Origin: Linanthus parryae
Taxonomy: Eukaryota; Streptophyta; Magnoliopsida; Ericales; Polemoniaceae
Assembly (NCBI GenBank): GCA_023055425.1
Contig: JALGPY010000001.1
Coordinates: 69,496,994 to 69,560,993 of the forward strand
Reading direction: 5' to 3'
DNA: 64,000 bases
The notes beneath the pieces were generated by a model that saw nothing but the letters and a program-made list of their open reading frames with translations, was not told where the DNA came from and did not search any database. Below, piece after piece: positions 32,447 to 45,034 of the stretch. The stretch's first letter is position 1. Every line of letters begins with the position of its first letter. The position numbers and the translations under genes are program-made.

Positions 32447-34891
32447 TGTAACACCCCCAAAACGACCAAACCGGAAGCCCGGAGATGTCACTCCGTACCC
32501 GAGATTAAACTCGAATACAAGGAGATTTTATAACAGAAAATCCAAACCAAATCCTTTAAAATAAATAATTAAAACTTTGAAACTTGTCTTGCCACAAACA
32601 TGGGCATTATTCCAATCTAGATATTCTCTAAGTCTAACTGAAGTTCTAAAGTAAATAAATGTGATCTACTAAACTTTTACTATGTATGTCGAGTCGCGCT
32701 CCCGTTACTCCAAGCTTCCACCTAAACCTGTGGTGCAGAAATAAAAAGAAACACCACAGTTTCAAAAGTCAGCGGAAAATAATGAGTAAGCAACACCCAG
32801 ACATGTAAATAGATTATGAAGCAGTTTGTAAAAGACATATAAGTTTGAAGAGTAAAGAATTCGAGTAAGAGTATAAGTATGAAATGAGAATTCACAAATC
32901 TTTTCCTTTTATCACTTCACTTGTTGGGAAACATTCCCTAACTCTTTTCACTTTAGTATCTCAATTAGGGAAACATTCCCAAACTTCCTTCCTTGTCCAA
33001 TCGGGACTTTAAAATTTAAACAGTAAAGGTACAATCTTGGAAATCAATATTTTATCTTGTTGACAGGGGGAAGATCTACTAATAACTGGCTACCAGACCA
33101 TAAGTGTCGACACCCCCCTAAGACTTCTTGCAGCTAGAGAGGTAAGTACTGGAGCGAACTCGGGGCGGTTGCGGCCGAGCAAAATAAAATAAATGGGTCG
33201 AGATACGTAGTCCACATCGACCAAAGCTCAAAATATTGATCCCCGGTACAACTATTCCAGTTTACGTCTTTACGTCTTATTAACATCTCATGTGATAGTT
33301 GTGATAGAATCACCTTTGTAAAATCAGTAAACTTTCTCGAATAAACAGTTCACGCAGATATTCAAATTTTGAGACAATAAATCACAAAAGCAGTTTGACA
33401 TGAAAGAAGGTATGGGCGCTAGGCCTGGCATGTTTACTTACCTTGAATCTCAAGCAAAAGCAATTCACTTCCTAGTAACACTCGACGTATCCATCGTCAA
33501 TGAAATTGTCGCCTACAAATTTAATAATATCCTAATCAACATATTGAACACAAAGTAATATGAAATAAATCCCTTACTAACTCTCCCCAACCTTTACTAA
33601 GGCAAACAACCTATTTTATGTAAATATACACTTTATAGAGTTAAAGTTTATCATTTGTAAAAACATACTAAGTTATAATTATATAAATATAACTTATAGG
33701 ATTAAATAAACTATCGTTTTTATTATTTAGGGTAGAGAAGCATGTTATTTTACCCCAAAAACAAATTTTGATTCTCATAGTAGTTTCTCCCAACCAAACA
33801 AGCCTTAGTAAAGAATGTAAGTCATAAACTAACTAACTTTTATTTAAAAGAAATAACAAATTTATTTGATAAAAATAACTTATTCTAACTTGTTACAAAC
33901 TTATAAAAATAAATAAGAAAAATATTTAAACTTGTGTAAAAAGAATGTTTTTTGTGAGATTCGAACCTAGAACCTAGCCTCTACATACCCACAAGCCTTA
34001 AATGTTAGCATTTAACCACTGGGCCAACAGCCCCTTTGTTCTTTTCCTTAAACCCACTATTAACATTAACTAACAGTGAAGAGAGAACAAAACAAAAAAA
34101 AAAAAAATATAAAGGGAAAGAAAGCATTCGGGTTAGTACCCGATTGGGAGGACGACGGGAAAACTACCGGAGACGACCGGCGGTGGCGAACGGTGGTGAG
34201 CACGACGCCGGTGATGGACGAGACGGCGGCGACGGGGAGAACGGCACGCGGCGGCCTCGGCTCCGGCCGGGTCTGCTCGCAAATCTGAACGGGGAGAGAG
34301 AGAGAGAGATCGAAGGAGAGATTGAGAGTTGTGAATTGGTGTGAGAATTTCTCTGGGTTTGAGGGGTTTATATAGGCGGAGAGATGAGCAATTCAATCGC
34401 TTGAAGGAAACCCACTTCGAAAACTTTGATTCCGAATTGGGACCAAAAATTGGCGAAATTGGTTTACTTTTTGCTAAAGTATCGAGTTTTGATGAGATTA
34501 AATTAAATTGGGATTGAATTGGGACAAAAATCAAGAGTTTTGGTGAAGATTTTAGGTGGTGGTGGTGTTGGATTCGGACATGGAGAAGGAGAAACAAATC
34601 CTCCATCGTTGGGTGAAGAAGATGACTAAATTATATGGTAAAGACACTTTCACCCCCTTAGGTTTAGGCTTAGTATTACTACCACCTCCTTAGTTAAATA
34701 AAAGACACTATAATAGTTATAAGAAAATACATAAAAACACCTAGGTAGTTTATAACATTAAAATTAACTTTAAAATAATAACAACTAGTACCCAAACTTA
34801 TACTAATATCATATTAACACCCAATACTATTATAAAATACTACACCTAATATTATTATAAAATATCCGTTTCTAAATAACGGGGTATTTCA
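32447..34891 (+). mobile_element. Solo long LTR in gag of element W (copy 1), 2.45 kb
   Basis: Begins TGTAACACCCCCAAAACGAC and ends ..ACGGGGTATTTCA. The flanks CCAGC (32442-32446) and ACAGC (34892-34896) form a 5-bp target duplication with one mismatch, and removing the insert restores continuous gag. There is no internal domain or second LTR. The TGTAACACCCC start is common among plant Ty3/gypsy LTRs, so that superfamily is inferred. A TATATAGG box lies at 34368. A GC-rich block (34130-34270) looks like a coding fragment but has no identifiable domain. Confidence 0.75.
33953..34037 (-). mobile_element. SINE-like tRNA-derived segment in the solo LTR (copy 1)
   Basis: The minus strand reads GTTGGCCCAGTGGTTAAATGC (A-box-like) and 50 bp later CTAGGTTCGAATCTC (B-box-like). 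T-arm pairing is weak, so it is not a tRNA gene. The same piece is at 43605-43689 in copy 2. Confidence 0.45.
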
Positions 34892-35379
34892 ACAGCCTCG
34901 TGAGGTTCTCTATGTATCCGATCATTCGGAGTACATGAGGCCCTACTGGGTTCCCTTCTGAGAGATTGCTCTTGAACAGTGCTTTGGACACCTCATACCG
35001 CTCATGCCTTGCCTGTTCTTGAAACAACTGTTTCAAGTGTTCGATCATATCGTAGGCTCCCATGTTCTCATGTTGCTTCTGAAGCTCAGACGTCATGGTG
35101 CAAAGCATGAGACAAGTCACATCATTAGAATCATCCACATGTTTCTGATGTGCTCTCACGACAGCTAGAACAGAGTCATCCTGGGGGGGGGGGGGGGTTC
35201 TAGTATAGGATTGTCTAAGCCGCACATTTTATTTTCTTGATTAAGGACGATCCTTAAGTTTCTGTACCAGTCAAGGAAATTTGTTCGAGACAGTTTGTCC
35301 TTCTCAAGGACAGATCGCAGGGATGAAGTCGATGTGTGATGGTTGCCATTGGAATTCTACAAAAACGAGAAATGTTCCA
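34892..35379 (-). pseudogene. Element W: gag N-terminal half (copy 1)
   Basis: On the minus strand the region from about 35345 encodes the usual copia gag opening (SSLRSVLEKDKLSRTNFLDW), then, past a run of 15 C residues (plus-strand G run 35183-35197), AVVRAHQKHVDDSNDVTCLM and ARHERYEVSKALFKSNLSEG to GYIENLTRL, where the solo LTR enters. The homopolymer lies in the reading frame and differs in length between the copies. Confidence 0.8.
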
Positions 35380-37157
35380 TGTAAGGTCACATGTTTCATG
35401 GACTTGAAATACTTAGTTATTTCAAGGCCTTGAACAAGTTTTCAAAGCCTTGAATCAGGTTTCACAGGCTTAAGCTATTTCAAGGCCTTGAATCAGGATT
35501 CAAATCCTTGAAACTGCCTGACATGTATGCATGTTCTAAGGGGGAATTTTTCTCAACTCTTCTGATATGATTTTGTCTCTATCACCCCTGTGCTGGATGT
35601 GTTATTATTTGATGATGAAAGACAAACTGTTCTGATATATCTAGCATGTTTTAATCTATCAGTTTGACTTAGTATTGCAGAGAAATTTTATTTCCTAAAT
35701 ATGCAGGATTGATTTCCTAATCTGGCTTTTGCGGGGAAGGAAATAATAAGAGATGATGATTATGTGATCAATCAAAGACTTATGACTGCTTCTCAGATTG
35801 TTAAATGACAAGATCACAACAATATCTCTGAAGATTGTGATCAACTATCCGTTGGAGAAGGCTGTTAAGTGAGCCAAAGTTTGTTGCCTACAAAATAGGA
35901 AGTTGTTGCTGAGAATCTGGGAAGATTTGCAGAGCTTCAAACAGTATAAATGGAGCTCATTTTGAAGCAACAAGAGAGAACATTCAATGGGCAAAAAAGA
36001 GAGACATTTTTCTGGATTGACAAGCATCAAGAGGTTCATCATTCTCCCAATCCATCTCACATAAGATCACTGCACTCTTCATTGCAGTTCTGTATTGTGC
36101 TTTATTTGTAGATCATTATTTTAATACTTATACATTTCATTCTCAAGGATTTTTCAAGGTGAACAATAGAGAATTCTTAGTTAATCAGTTATCTAGAGAA
36201 GGTACTAGATAGGTTAGAGAGAACCACTAGTTGTAACAGAGTAAGGCATCTCTCTGTGCTTAAGATATAGGGCTTAGCTTTTGATTAATAAGAATTGAGT
36301 TGAAAATTCTACAGGGAGAAGATCCCTGAGGTAGAGACGTAAGTCCAAGTGGACTGAACTCTAAATCACTTGTCTCTTGCATTTATAGTTCATTCACATA
36401 CTTAGTTGTTACAACATTCAAACTAGTCTATTTTCAAGGGTTTGAAACTCTTTTTAAGGCCTTAAAAAAGACTTTTCTGTTTAATTTCAAATTTTATTTC
36501 ACTTCAAATGCTTGAAACTGTTTTCAAGGCCTCGAACTTCACTGCTCTTCAAAGAATTTCTTCTCCTCCACCTAGTTTTGCAAAAAGTTGGCATACTCTA
36601 TTCAACACGCCCCCCTTCTAGAGTATCTGTGCTGCATATCTATATGTATACTCCCCTTTCAATTGGTATCAGAGCTTGTATCACTGTATAAGATTTTACT
36701 ATCTGGTGATAATGAGTACTGCATGTGATGGTGGTTTTTCACAGGGAAGAGCTGCTAACATACCTCTTCTATTTTGTGGAGACAACTTTGCTCACTGGAA
36801 AGCTCTGATGAAAGTGTTCATCATTGATCAAGACATAGAGCTTTGGACCATTATTTAGAATGGACCTCACACTTTCTTTACAGAGAAAGATGAGATCAAA
36901 ACTCCCAAATCTGAAGACTCATTCTCCTCTTCTGAATTAGAAAAATTTTCTAAGAATTACAAAGATATTAACATCTTGTATTGTGCTTTGAGTACATATG
37001 AATTTAACAGGATTTCAGGCTGCAAGACTGCCAAAGAGATCTGGGATAAGCTTGTGGTGACATTTCAAGGAACCAGTCAAGTCAAGCAAACAAAATAAAC
37101 ATATATCTCAGGTAATATGAGATGTTCAAGATGAATGCAGATGAGTCAATCAGAGAG
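35380..37157 (+). mobile_element. Element Z copy 1: 5' LTR plus start of internal region (truncated)
   Basis: The LTR 35380-36661 (TGTAAGGTCAC to CCCTTTCA, 1,282 bp) is followed by the PBS TGGTATCAGAGC (36664-36675) and the gag start ATGAGTACTGCATGTG (ATG 36712). The gag frame stops at TAG after about 48 codons, as in copy 2. The element breaks off at 37157, where copy 2 continues into GATTGCGAAGAGG. Confidence 0.9.
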
Positions 37158-37176
37158 TTCCTTTAACAAGCTAGAG
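37158..37176. other. 19-bp filler at a deletion junction
   Basis: TTCCTTTAACAAGCTAGAG joins element Z to the LTR of element W. Its parts (TTCCTTTA and AACAAGCTAGAG) both occur, in swapped order, in the flanking LTR at about 37191-37210, as expected for templated filler made during end-joining repair. Confidence 0.7.
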
Positions 37177-38198
37177 TTGTGTTGAGAATTAACAAGCTAG
37201 AGTTCCTTTACATGGTAATAACTCTTTATTAACTACATAAAGGCCCCAATACTAATCATGTCCTTACATGGAATAGTCCACTCACAAATTAGTCCTAGTA
37301 AGTTTGCTTGTGTTTGCGTTATGATCCTTTTATTAATTTGTCCAACTAATTAATACCTATTTCCAATTTAATCCATCCGGTGTGTGATCCCATAGGTTTT
37401 TACTTGGTAGTAACTACTTACTAACATGGAGTGGTGCCTAGAGACACATCCATGCCCCCCAATTAATAGAAATAATTCAGTGATCCCGACAAATCTTGTG
37501 CCCAATGTTCATGTATTGTGTTAGCCCTTTGTCTCCATATTCGGATTGGACACGAGACATATTAGTCACCCTCGTATATCCAATCCATAGTTTCTCAATC
37601 CTGGGAATATGCTTATGCGAGCAGATAACATTAATATCTCCATATTGTTTTATTTGAGTCTGGCCAGACATTCAATAAGCACCATCCCTCGAGTGGCCCA
37701 TGGATATTTACTCCCATTATGTGGGAGGGCAAAAACCTTTCTACGTCACTACGACCTCTAAGCTTGCTTCCTATCATGCCCGATAACTATCTTTATAGTT
37801 ACTCAGTTAAGGCGCAACGTTTGATAATATCAAAGCACAATATTCCACAACTAGAGTATCTAGTGACTTCAAGTCTAAGGATTACCATATCATTAGCACT
37901 ACGAGAAGCGATTGTGACTTTGACATAATCTAATGTATCATTCTCGTTGTGGGTCAATCCAGTATGCCATTACTCTTAATGCATACCCATGTGTTAGACT
38001 TGATATCTCCATATCAATCACACACATAGTAGTCTATAGTTGATCGTCCATATAATGGACTAGGGATATTTAAGATAAACAACACATTGTATCTAAGGAC
38101 TTCATTATATTATATATCACAATAAATAATAAATGAATGTTCTATCCAAACATTGTTCATACTAAATATAGATTGCCTGTAGGGAACCTATTCCAACA
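37177..38198 (-). repeat. Element W 5' LTR, truncated (copy 1)
   Basis: Nearly identical to 56178-57199. Missing, relative to copy 2, is the inner end of the LTR (55814-56177), including its junction with the PBS. Confidence 0.9.
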
Positions 38199-38610
38199 GT
38201 AAGTACATAACTGTTCTTCTCGGACTTTATGGGTCCTCTTCCGGCTTTTCTCCATCATATAACACCACATGAAGATTCCCCATCGACGGTCGGATCACGA
38301 TCTTCACAGTCGGACGGATTGTTTTCGCCGGAAGCAGGACCACGAATCTCGCCCTTTTCTTGCTTATTTCCTCTTCTTGCAGGTATCCTCTTTCTTTACC
38401 TCTTTCGGTTTTATTAGGAATTTTTCAGAGAGGTAGAAGAGGGTTCCCATTTTTTAGAAAAATACTAACACCATCAGAATTCGTGGAGAAGAATATACTA
38501 GTGTTCCGAAATATGTTGTCCTTCTACATCGCCCACTCTTCTCAGGTCAAAAAAATTGTATTTCACTCTGATTTGTGACTTTGTATTCTGGATATGGATT
38601 AGATCCAAGA
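38199..38610 (+). other. Flank of element W (copy 1) with a 62-codon frame
   Basis: Contains ATG at 38229 opening 62 codons (Pro/Ser-rich, then Leu/Phe-rich) and a possible donor TTGCAG-GTATCC near 38384. No family recognised. The same frame is intact at 57230-57418. It may be an exon fragment of a host gene or part of an older element. Confidence 0.3.
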
Positions 38611-41600
38611 TGTAACACCCCCATCCTAGAGTGTTAGAGAATTACACTTGGACGCCCAGACTCTCCGTATATATTCTCCGCTAAGTACTGAAATGCTCAG
38701 CAAGGAGTCTAATCCTAACGGTTCTGTTAACAAGACAAAATTAAAGAAACTGGGATTAAAAGAAACTTATTATTATAGCTTGTATATACTGGTTTATCAA
38801 TCTCTATAAGTAAGTCCTACTTCTTGGTCTACAGGGTACAGACCTGCCAAGAGAAGCAGTGACGTCACGACATTATTTTGTAATGAACATAATAGACTTC
38901 ACTACGAAATAGAAATATACAGTTTTAGAAACGTATAACATGTGCTTGTAAAAGCATATGTCCTATTAACCTGACCCACATCAAATAGTCAAGAGAATAT
39001 TATACCATTATTTCAAATTAGTTCCCCATTCATATACCACCCATTCATCCACCAAGCCAAACTAGACCATAAGTGTGCACACCACCTACTGGATCGTCAG
39101 TCCAGAGAGTAGTACTAGTTTCCTACAGCCGGGAGCTAGCAATGTACCGGATAAATGCACGTGGACCGGGTCCAATGAATGTCCTCCACCACAGCAGCTA
39201 GACGTCCGGAGACTATGCTGACCATATAGAAGTCCAGGGTACATGAATCTATTCTTAAACAAGTATCTGAATTATCCTGAAAAATATTCATACTTACCTA
39301 CTCTATATGCATATATTAGTGTCCAATATCAGCATTTTTGATATCTCATGATTTATGTATCTCATACATATAGATACATGCATACATCTCATGCAGTTCC
39401 CTTCAATATCAAATAAGCAGCCATATGTTTACACGATTGCCTGCCTATTTCTCCTGATCAGCGTTGCCGGTTATCTATCCCAACAACCTCTATACACACA
39501 TATGTACATTTAATTATTATTACTTTTCATCGTCAAGGAGGTACAATGCAAATGCAGTATCATCCTAGCTACCTAGCTCAGAATGACTATTCTGCCCCCA
39601 AAAGTCTCCGTTTTATCATGACAGTCCTGACTTATCCGGACCCCCCTCAGTCAAGCCTAATAGGCCAGTCTCATGAATTACCAAGTCTCCAAGTTGTCTC
39701 AGTAAGTCTTAGATTTCACCTATTTGCACTTATGTCCCCAAAGTTTGACTAGTCAGCATTTTAGCCCTTGTTACAGTATGGTTAGCCAAATTCAACTCGA
39801 AATGGACGCAATTGGATTCCATAGAATTTTCAGAGAGGCATGAAGTCATGTCCTGCATCAAGATTTAAATGTTGGATAGAAGAACTTGTGAAATTATTAT
39901 TTTACCCATAATAGCCAGCTCAACTGAACTAGGGTTTCCCGAGGGTTAAATTTGGTCAAACTTGAAACGTAGATCAGAAGTGTCATTACGAGAGTCTTTC
40001 ATGAAGAGCTTTTAGGTCACATAATTACATTTTTTCCCTTACTCTTATTATCAGAGTTTTGGACGAGTTAGTTACACTAAGATATACTTTGAAAAGCCCA
40101 AAGTGGGTTGAAGACTTCCTTAGATTCTCAAACCGTTAGTCTCAAGTAAATCAAAGTCACATTTGGTTCAAGAGAATAAAATTCCTCGCATTTGGATTAT
40201 TTGCATATAAGCCCCTGTAGTTCAATAAAATTGCAGAAAGACCTCCCAAAATTTGTCTTGGTCAACATTAACCCAGAATAGCTTATTTTAAAGCTCCTAA
40301 TATCTATGTGGATTATGTAGATAACTCCAAAACATTGATTTGATCTCAGAACAAATTTTATTTGAAATTACCATTTTGCCCCTCTAGTACAAGTTTCGTC
40401 AGAACAGAGTTTTCTAGAAGATCAACTTGGTCAAATTTGACAGGCAGTTTAAGAGTAAAAAGGTATGCCACTTTTCTCAAGGTTGTGAAGGATGGAACAA
40501 TCATTTTGACTGATAAACTTGAAGTACAAGTTTGAATTAAATTGACACAAACAACTAGTTTTAGAGTCAGTTTTTGGACAACTGGAAAAGAGTTTGGAAA
40601 ATCTGAAGATAGGGCCTCGAAGATGGCTGATATGGGATTCCAAAACATGTTCAATCTCTTAGAAACTCAAAACAGACAAGGAGATATTGTAGATTAAAAT
40701 TGGGAAAAATCAAGCCAATTCATACACTTAGCCAAATTAACCAACTGGACAGATTAAAACACATTTTGCTGCTACTTGGCTCCAATTGCAGACAAGTTAG
40801 AGATTGATTTTAAAGATGAAATCAAAATGGAAGTTATAAAGGGTAAAACATAGATTACACGTGAGTAAGAGTCAACTAAATCCATACATTATTGAGTGAG
40901 ATATCAAGCTTGCAAGTTAGCCTCCTCACACAGCCCAAGTACATCAACTAAACATCAAGTTTCTGCAGCATTATTTCCCAACTCTGAACATAAATTCAGG
41001 GTGTTTAGACTTTAGAGTTCTAATTTGAAGAAATTTATAACACGAATCTTGTAAAAAACACCGTAGGTTTTCAGAACACCAGGATTCATACGATTTGAGT
41101 GAAAAGTGAGGGAGATATGACCGTGTTTACAGGGTATGGGAGTTTGCCATAAAACATGAATTTCACTTTTCAAATCCTACTCCTACGCAATTATGCCTGT
41201 GATTTGATGATTCTGATTGATTAGGGTGATAAGGATCATTCCCAGGCCAAAACGAAGAGAAACGACCAAGAAGTCGCTGAATTACATGTCTATGGTCGGT
41301 GCAGTAGCTTCCAGGGAAAAATGGCGGATTCATGCGAGAATTCTTCCCAGTTTCCCATGATTCCCCAACACTATGTCAATTTATTGGCCAAAAAATGAGT
41401 TCTACTATCTCGACAGACAACAAGGACGTGAATAGGAATAAAAACGGCTTAAAACAAAGGGATTACCGAGAGATCGATGCCAAAATGCATAAACCAGGGA
41501 GGAGCTACCCGTTTCCGGAGAGTTCGTCTAAATCCGACAAATTTGGGGGCGAATTCGGTACTCACGGGTGCGCCTGAGTGTGAGGATCACAAATCCATTG

Positions 41601-41782
41601 TTTATTTCCACCAATTCACATCGATAAGATGGACTACGACTTCCAAACACCCGATTATCTCCCTCGTCCCTTCACCAAACATAAAGTTCCTTTGTGCATT
41701 TTGATCACCAGACCGGGGTGATTCTTGGGTTATAGAAGTTTTGGAGGACGTGGTGTGGTGGTGGTGGTTGTGCAGTGGTAGA
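38611..41782 (+). mobile_element. Second long LTR (TGTAACACCCC type), copy 1
   Basis: Begins TGTAACACCCCCATCCTAGA after TCCAAGA. Like the solo LTR at 32447 it contains the block ACCATAAGTGTNNNCACC (39068 region against 33102 region), so the two belong to related families. About 3.17 kb with no coding domains. Its right end is cut by the LTR of element V, so the true 3' end is unknown. Short open frames (41332-41577 and others) have no recognised domains. Confidence 0.55.
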
Positions 41783-41862
41783 TGAAAGTTGTATGTAGGT
41801 ATGAAAATACAGGATCAAATACTCTAGAAGGGGGGGGGGGTTGAATAGAGTATGACAACTTT
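41783..41862 (-). repeat. 80-bp end of element V LTR at the duplication junction (copy 1)
   Basis: Matches 60782-60860, with a G run whose length differs. It ends in CAACTTT, shared with 32204-32210, and then continues as element W gag sequence. Confidence 0.85.
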
Positions 41863-42098
41863 CTTGCGCTTTCCTTTAGAAGTAGAGGTAACTCCCTTGC
41901 CCTTCTTCTTATTCACCACCATTATGGCCCTTGCCTTTATTTATGCTTTGTTCAGCTGTCCTTAGCATGTTTAGCAAGTACGACAGAGATTTATTGATTT
42001 CATTCAAGTTATAGTTCATAATGAACTGGTTATAACTGTCAGGCAACGATTTCAAGACAAGATCAGTTGCCAACTCTTGGCTGAGTGGGAAACCCAGT
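41863..42098 (-). pseudogene. Element W: gag C-terminal fragment (copy 2)
   Basis: Same GFPLSQELATDLVLKSLPDS block as in copy 1, with a few substitutions (for example ISKAL to INKSL). It has no zinc knuckle or protease downstream because the duplication begins inside the basic region. Confidence 0.85.
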
Positions 42099-44541
42099 TG
42101 TAACACCCCCAAAACGACCAAACCGGAAGCCCGGAGATGTATCTCCGTACCCGAGATTAAACTCGAATACAAGGAGATTTTATAACAGAAAATCCAAACC
42201 AAATCCTTTAAAATAAATAATTAAAACTTTGAAACTTGTCTTGCCACAAACATGGGCATTATTCCAATCTAGATATTCTCTAAGTCTAACTGAAGTTCTA
42301 AAGTAAATAAATGTGATCTACTTAACTTTTACTATGTATGTCGAGTCGCGCTCCCGTTACTCCAAGCTTCCACCTAAACCTGTGGTGCAGAAATAAAAAG
42401 AAACACCACAGTTTCAAAAGTCAGCGGAAAATAATGAGTAAGCAACACCCAGACATGTAAATAGATTATGAAGCAGTTTGTAAAAGACATATAAGTTTGA
42501 AGAGTAAAGAATTCGAGTAAGAGTATAAGTATGAAATGAGAATTCACAAATCTTTTCCTTTTATCACTTCACTTGTGGGGAAACATTCCCTAACTCTTTT
42601 CACTTTAGTATCTCAATTAGGGAAACATTCCCAAACTTCCTTCCTTGTCCAATCGGGACTTTAAAATTTAAACAGTAAAGGTACAATCTTGGAAATCAAT
42701 ATTTTATCTTGTTGACAGGGGGAAGATCTACTAATAACTGGCTACCAGACCATAAGTGTCGACACCCCCCTAAGACTTCTTGCAGCTAGAGAGGTAAGTA
42801 CTGGAGCGAACTCGGGGCGGTTGCGGCCGAGCAAAATAAAATAAATGGGTCGAGATACGTAGTCCACATCGACCAAAGCTCAAAATATTGATCCCCGGTA
42901 CAACTATTCCAGTTTACGTCTTTACGTCTTATTAACATCTCATGTGATAGTTGTGATAGAATCACCTTTGTAAAATCAGTAAACTTTCTCGAATAAACAG
43001 TTCACGCAGATATTCAAATTTTGAGACAATAAATCACAAAAGCAGTTTGACATGAAAGAAGGTATGGGCGCTAGGCCTGGCATGTTTACTTACCTTGAAT
43101 CTCAAGCAAAAGCAATTCACTTCCTAGTAACACTCGACGTATCCATCGTCAATGAAATTGTCGCCTACAAATTTAATAATATCCTAATCAACATATTGAA
43201 CACAAAGTAATATGAAATAAATCCCTTACTAACTCTCCCCAACCTTTACTAAGGCAAACAACCTATTTTATGTAAATATACACTTTATAGAGTTAAAGTT
43301 TATCATTTGTAAAAACATACTAAGTTATAATTATATAAATATAACTTATAGGATTAAATAAACTATCGTTTTTATTATTTAGGGTAGAGAAGCATGTTAT
43401 TTTACCCCAAAAACAAATTTTGATTCTCATAGTAGTTTCTCCCAACCAAACAAGCCTTAGTAAAGAATGTAAGTCATAAACTAACTAACTTTTATTTAAA
43501 AGAAATAACAAATTTATTTGATAAAAATAACTTATTCTAACTTGTTACAAACTTATAAAAATAAATAAGAAAAATATTTAAACTTGTGTAAAAAGAATGT
43601 TTTTTGTGAGATTCGAACCTAGAACCTAGCCTCTACATACCCACAAGCCTTAAATGTTAGCATTTAACCACTGGGCCAACAGCCCCTTTGTTCTTTTCTT
43701 TAAACCCACTATTAACATTAACTAACAGTGAAGAGAGAACAAAACAAAAAAAAAAAATATAAAGGGAAAGAAAGCATTCGGGTTAGTACCCGATTGGGAG
43801 GACGACGGGAAAACTACCGGAGACGACCGGCGGTGGCGAACGGTGGTGAGCACGACGCCGGTGATGGACGAGACGGCGGCGACGGGGAGAACGGCACGCG
43901 GCGGCCTCGGCTCCGGCCGGGTCTGCTCGCAAATCTGAACGGGGAGAGAGAGAGAGAGATCGAAGGAGAGATTGAGAGTTGTGAATTGGTGTGAGAATTT
44001 CTCTGGGTTTGAGGGGTTTATATAGGCGGAGAGATGAGCAATTCAATCGCTTGAAGGAAACCCACTTCGAAAACTTTGATTCCGAATTGGGACCAAAAAT
44101 TGGCGAAATTGGTTTACTTTTTGCTAAAGTATCGAGTTTTGATGAGATTAAATTAAATTGGGATTGAATTGGGACAAAAATCAAGAGTTTTGGTGAAGAT
44201 TTTAGGTGGTGGTGGTGTTGGATTCGGACATGGAGAAGGAGAAACAAATCCTCCATCGTTGGGTGAAGAAGATGACTAAATTATATGGTAAAGACACTTT
44301 CACCCCCTTAGGTTTAGGCTTAGTATTACTACCACCTCCTTAGTTAAATAAAAGACACTATAATAGTTATAAGAAAATACATAAAAACACCTAGGTAGTT
44401 TATAACATTAAAATTAACTTTAAAATAATAACAACTAGTACCCAAACTTATACTAATATCATATTAACACCCAATACTATTATAAAATACTACACCTAAT
44501 ATTATTATAAAATATCCGTTTCTAAATAACGGGGTATTTCA
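42099..44541 (+). mobile_element. Solo long LTR in gag of element W (copy 2)
   Basis: Duplicate of 32447-34891 with the same ends. The left flank is CCAGT here instead of CCAGC. It includes the SINE-like piece at 43605-43689 and the GC-rich block. Confidence 0.75.
43605..43689 (-). mobile_element. SINE-like tRNA-derived segment in the solo LTR (copy 2)
   Basis: Same A-box-like and B-box-like motifs as at 33953-34037. Confidence 0.45.
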
Positions 44542-45034
44542 ACAGCCTCGTGAGGTTCTCTATGTATCCGATCATTCGGAGTACATGAGGCCCTACTGGG
44601 TTCCCTTCTGAGAGATTGCTCTTGAACAGTGCTTTGGACACCTCATACCGCTCATGCCTTGCCTGTTCTTGAAACAACTGTTTCAAGTGTTCGATCATAT
44701 CGTAGGCTCCCATGTTCTCATGTTGCTTCTGAAGCTCAGACGTCATGGTGCAAAGCATGAGACAAGTCACATCATTAGAATCATCCACATGTTTCTGATG
44801 TGCTCTCACGGCAGCTAGAACAGAGTCATCCTGGGGTGGGGGGGGGGGGGGGTTCTAGTATAGGATTGTCTAAGCCGCACATTTTATTTTCTTGATTAAG
44901 GACGATCCTTAAGTTTCTTTACCAGTCAAGGAAATTTGTTCGAGACAGTTTGTCCTTCTCAAGGACAGATCGCAGGGATGAAGTCGATGTGTGATGGTTG
45001 CCATTGGAATTCTACAAAAACGAGAAATGTTCCA
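44542..45034 (-). pseudogene. Element W: gag N-terminal half (copy 2)
   Basis: Same coding blocks as 34892-35379. The homopolymer here is GGGGT followed by 15 G (44833-44852), longer than in copy 1, so the frames across it differ. Confidence 0.8.

Larger units (their letters stand above)
32204..41862. repeat. Tandem duplication copy 1 (internally deleted)
   Basis: 32204-37157 matches 41856-46812 almost base for base, and 37177-41862 matches 56178-60860. The 9.37 kb present between these in copy 2 (46813-56177) is missing and replaced by 19 bp (37158-37176). The two copies differ only at scattered single bases and homopolymer lengths. Confidence 0.93.

Noticed and set aside
33953..34037. A tRNA gene in the solo LTR
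   Set aside because: Weak T-arm and no acceptor stem; the same piece in copy 2 is only a duplicate.
34133..34606. 157-codon minus-strand frame (and its twin at 43783-44256) as a gene
   Set aside because: It lies inside an LTR, has low-complexity His/Arg/Pro content, no recognised domain, and other frames over the GC-rich block are also open.
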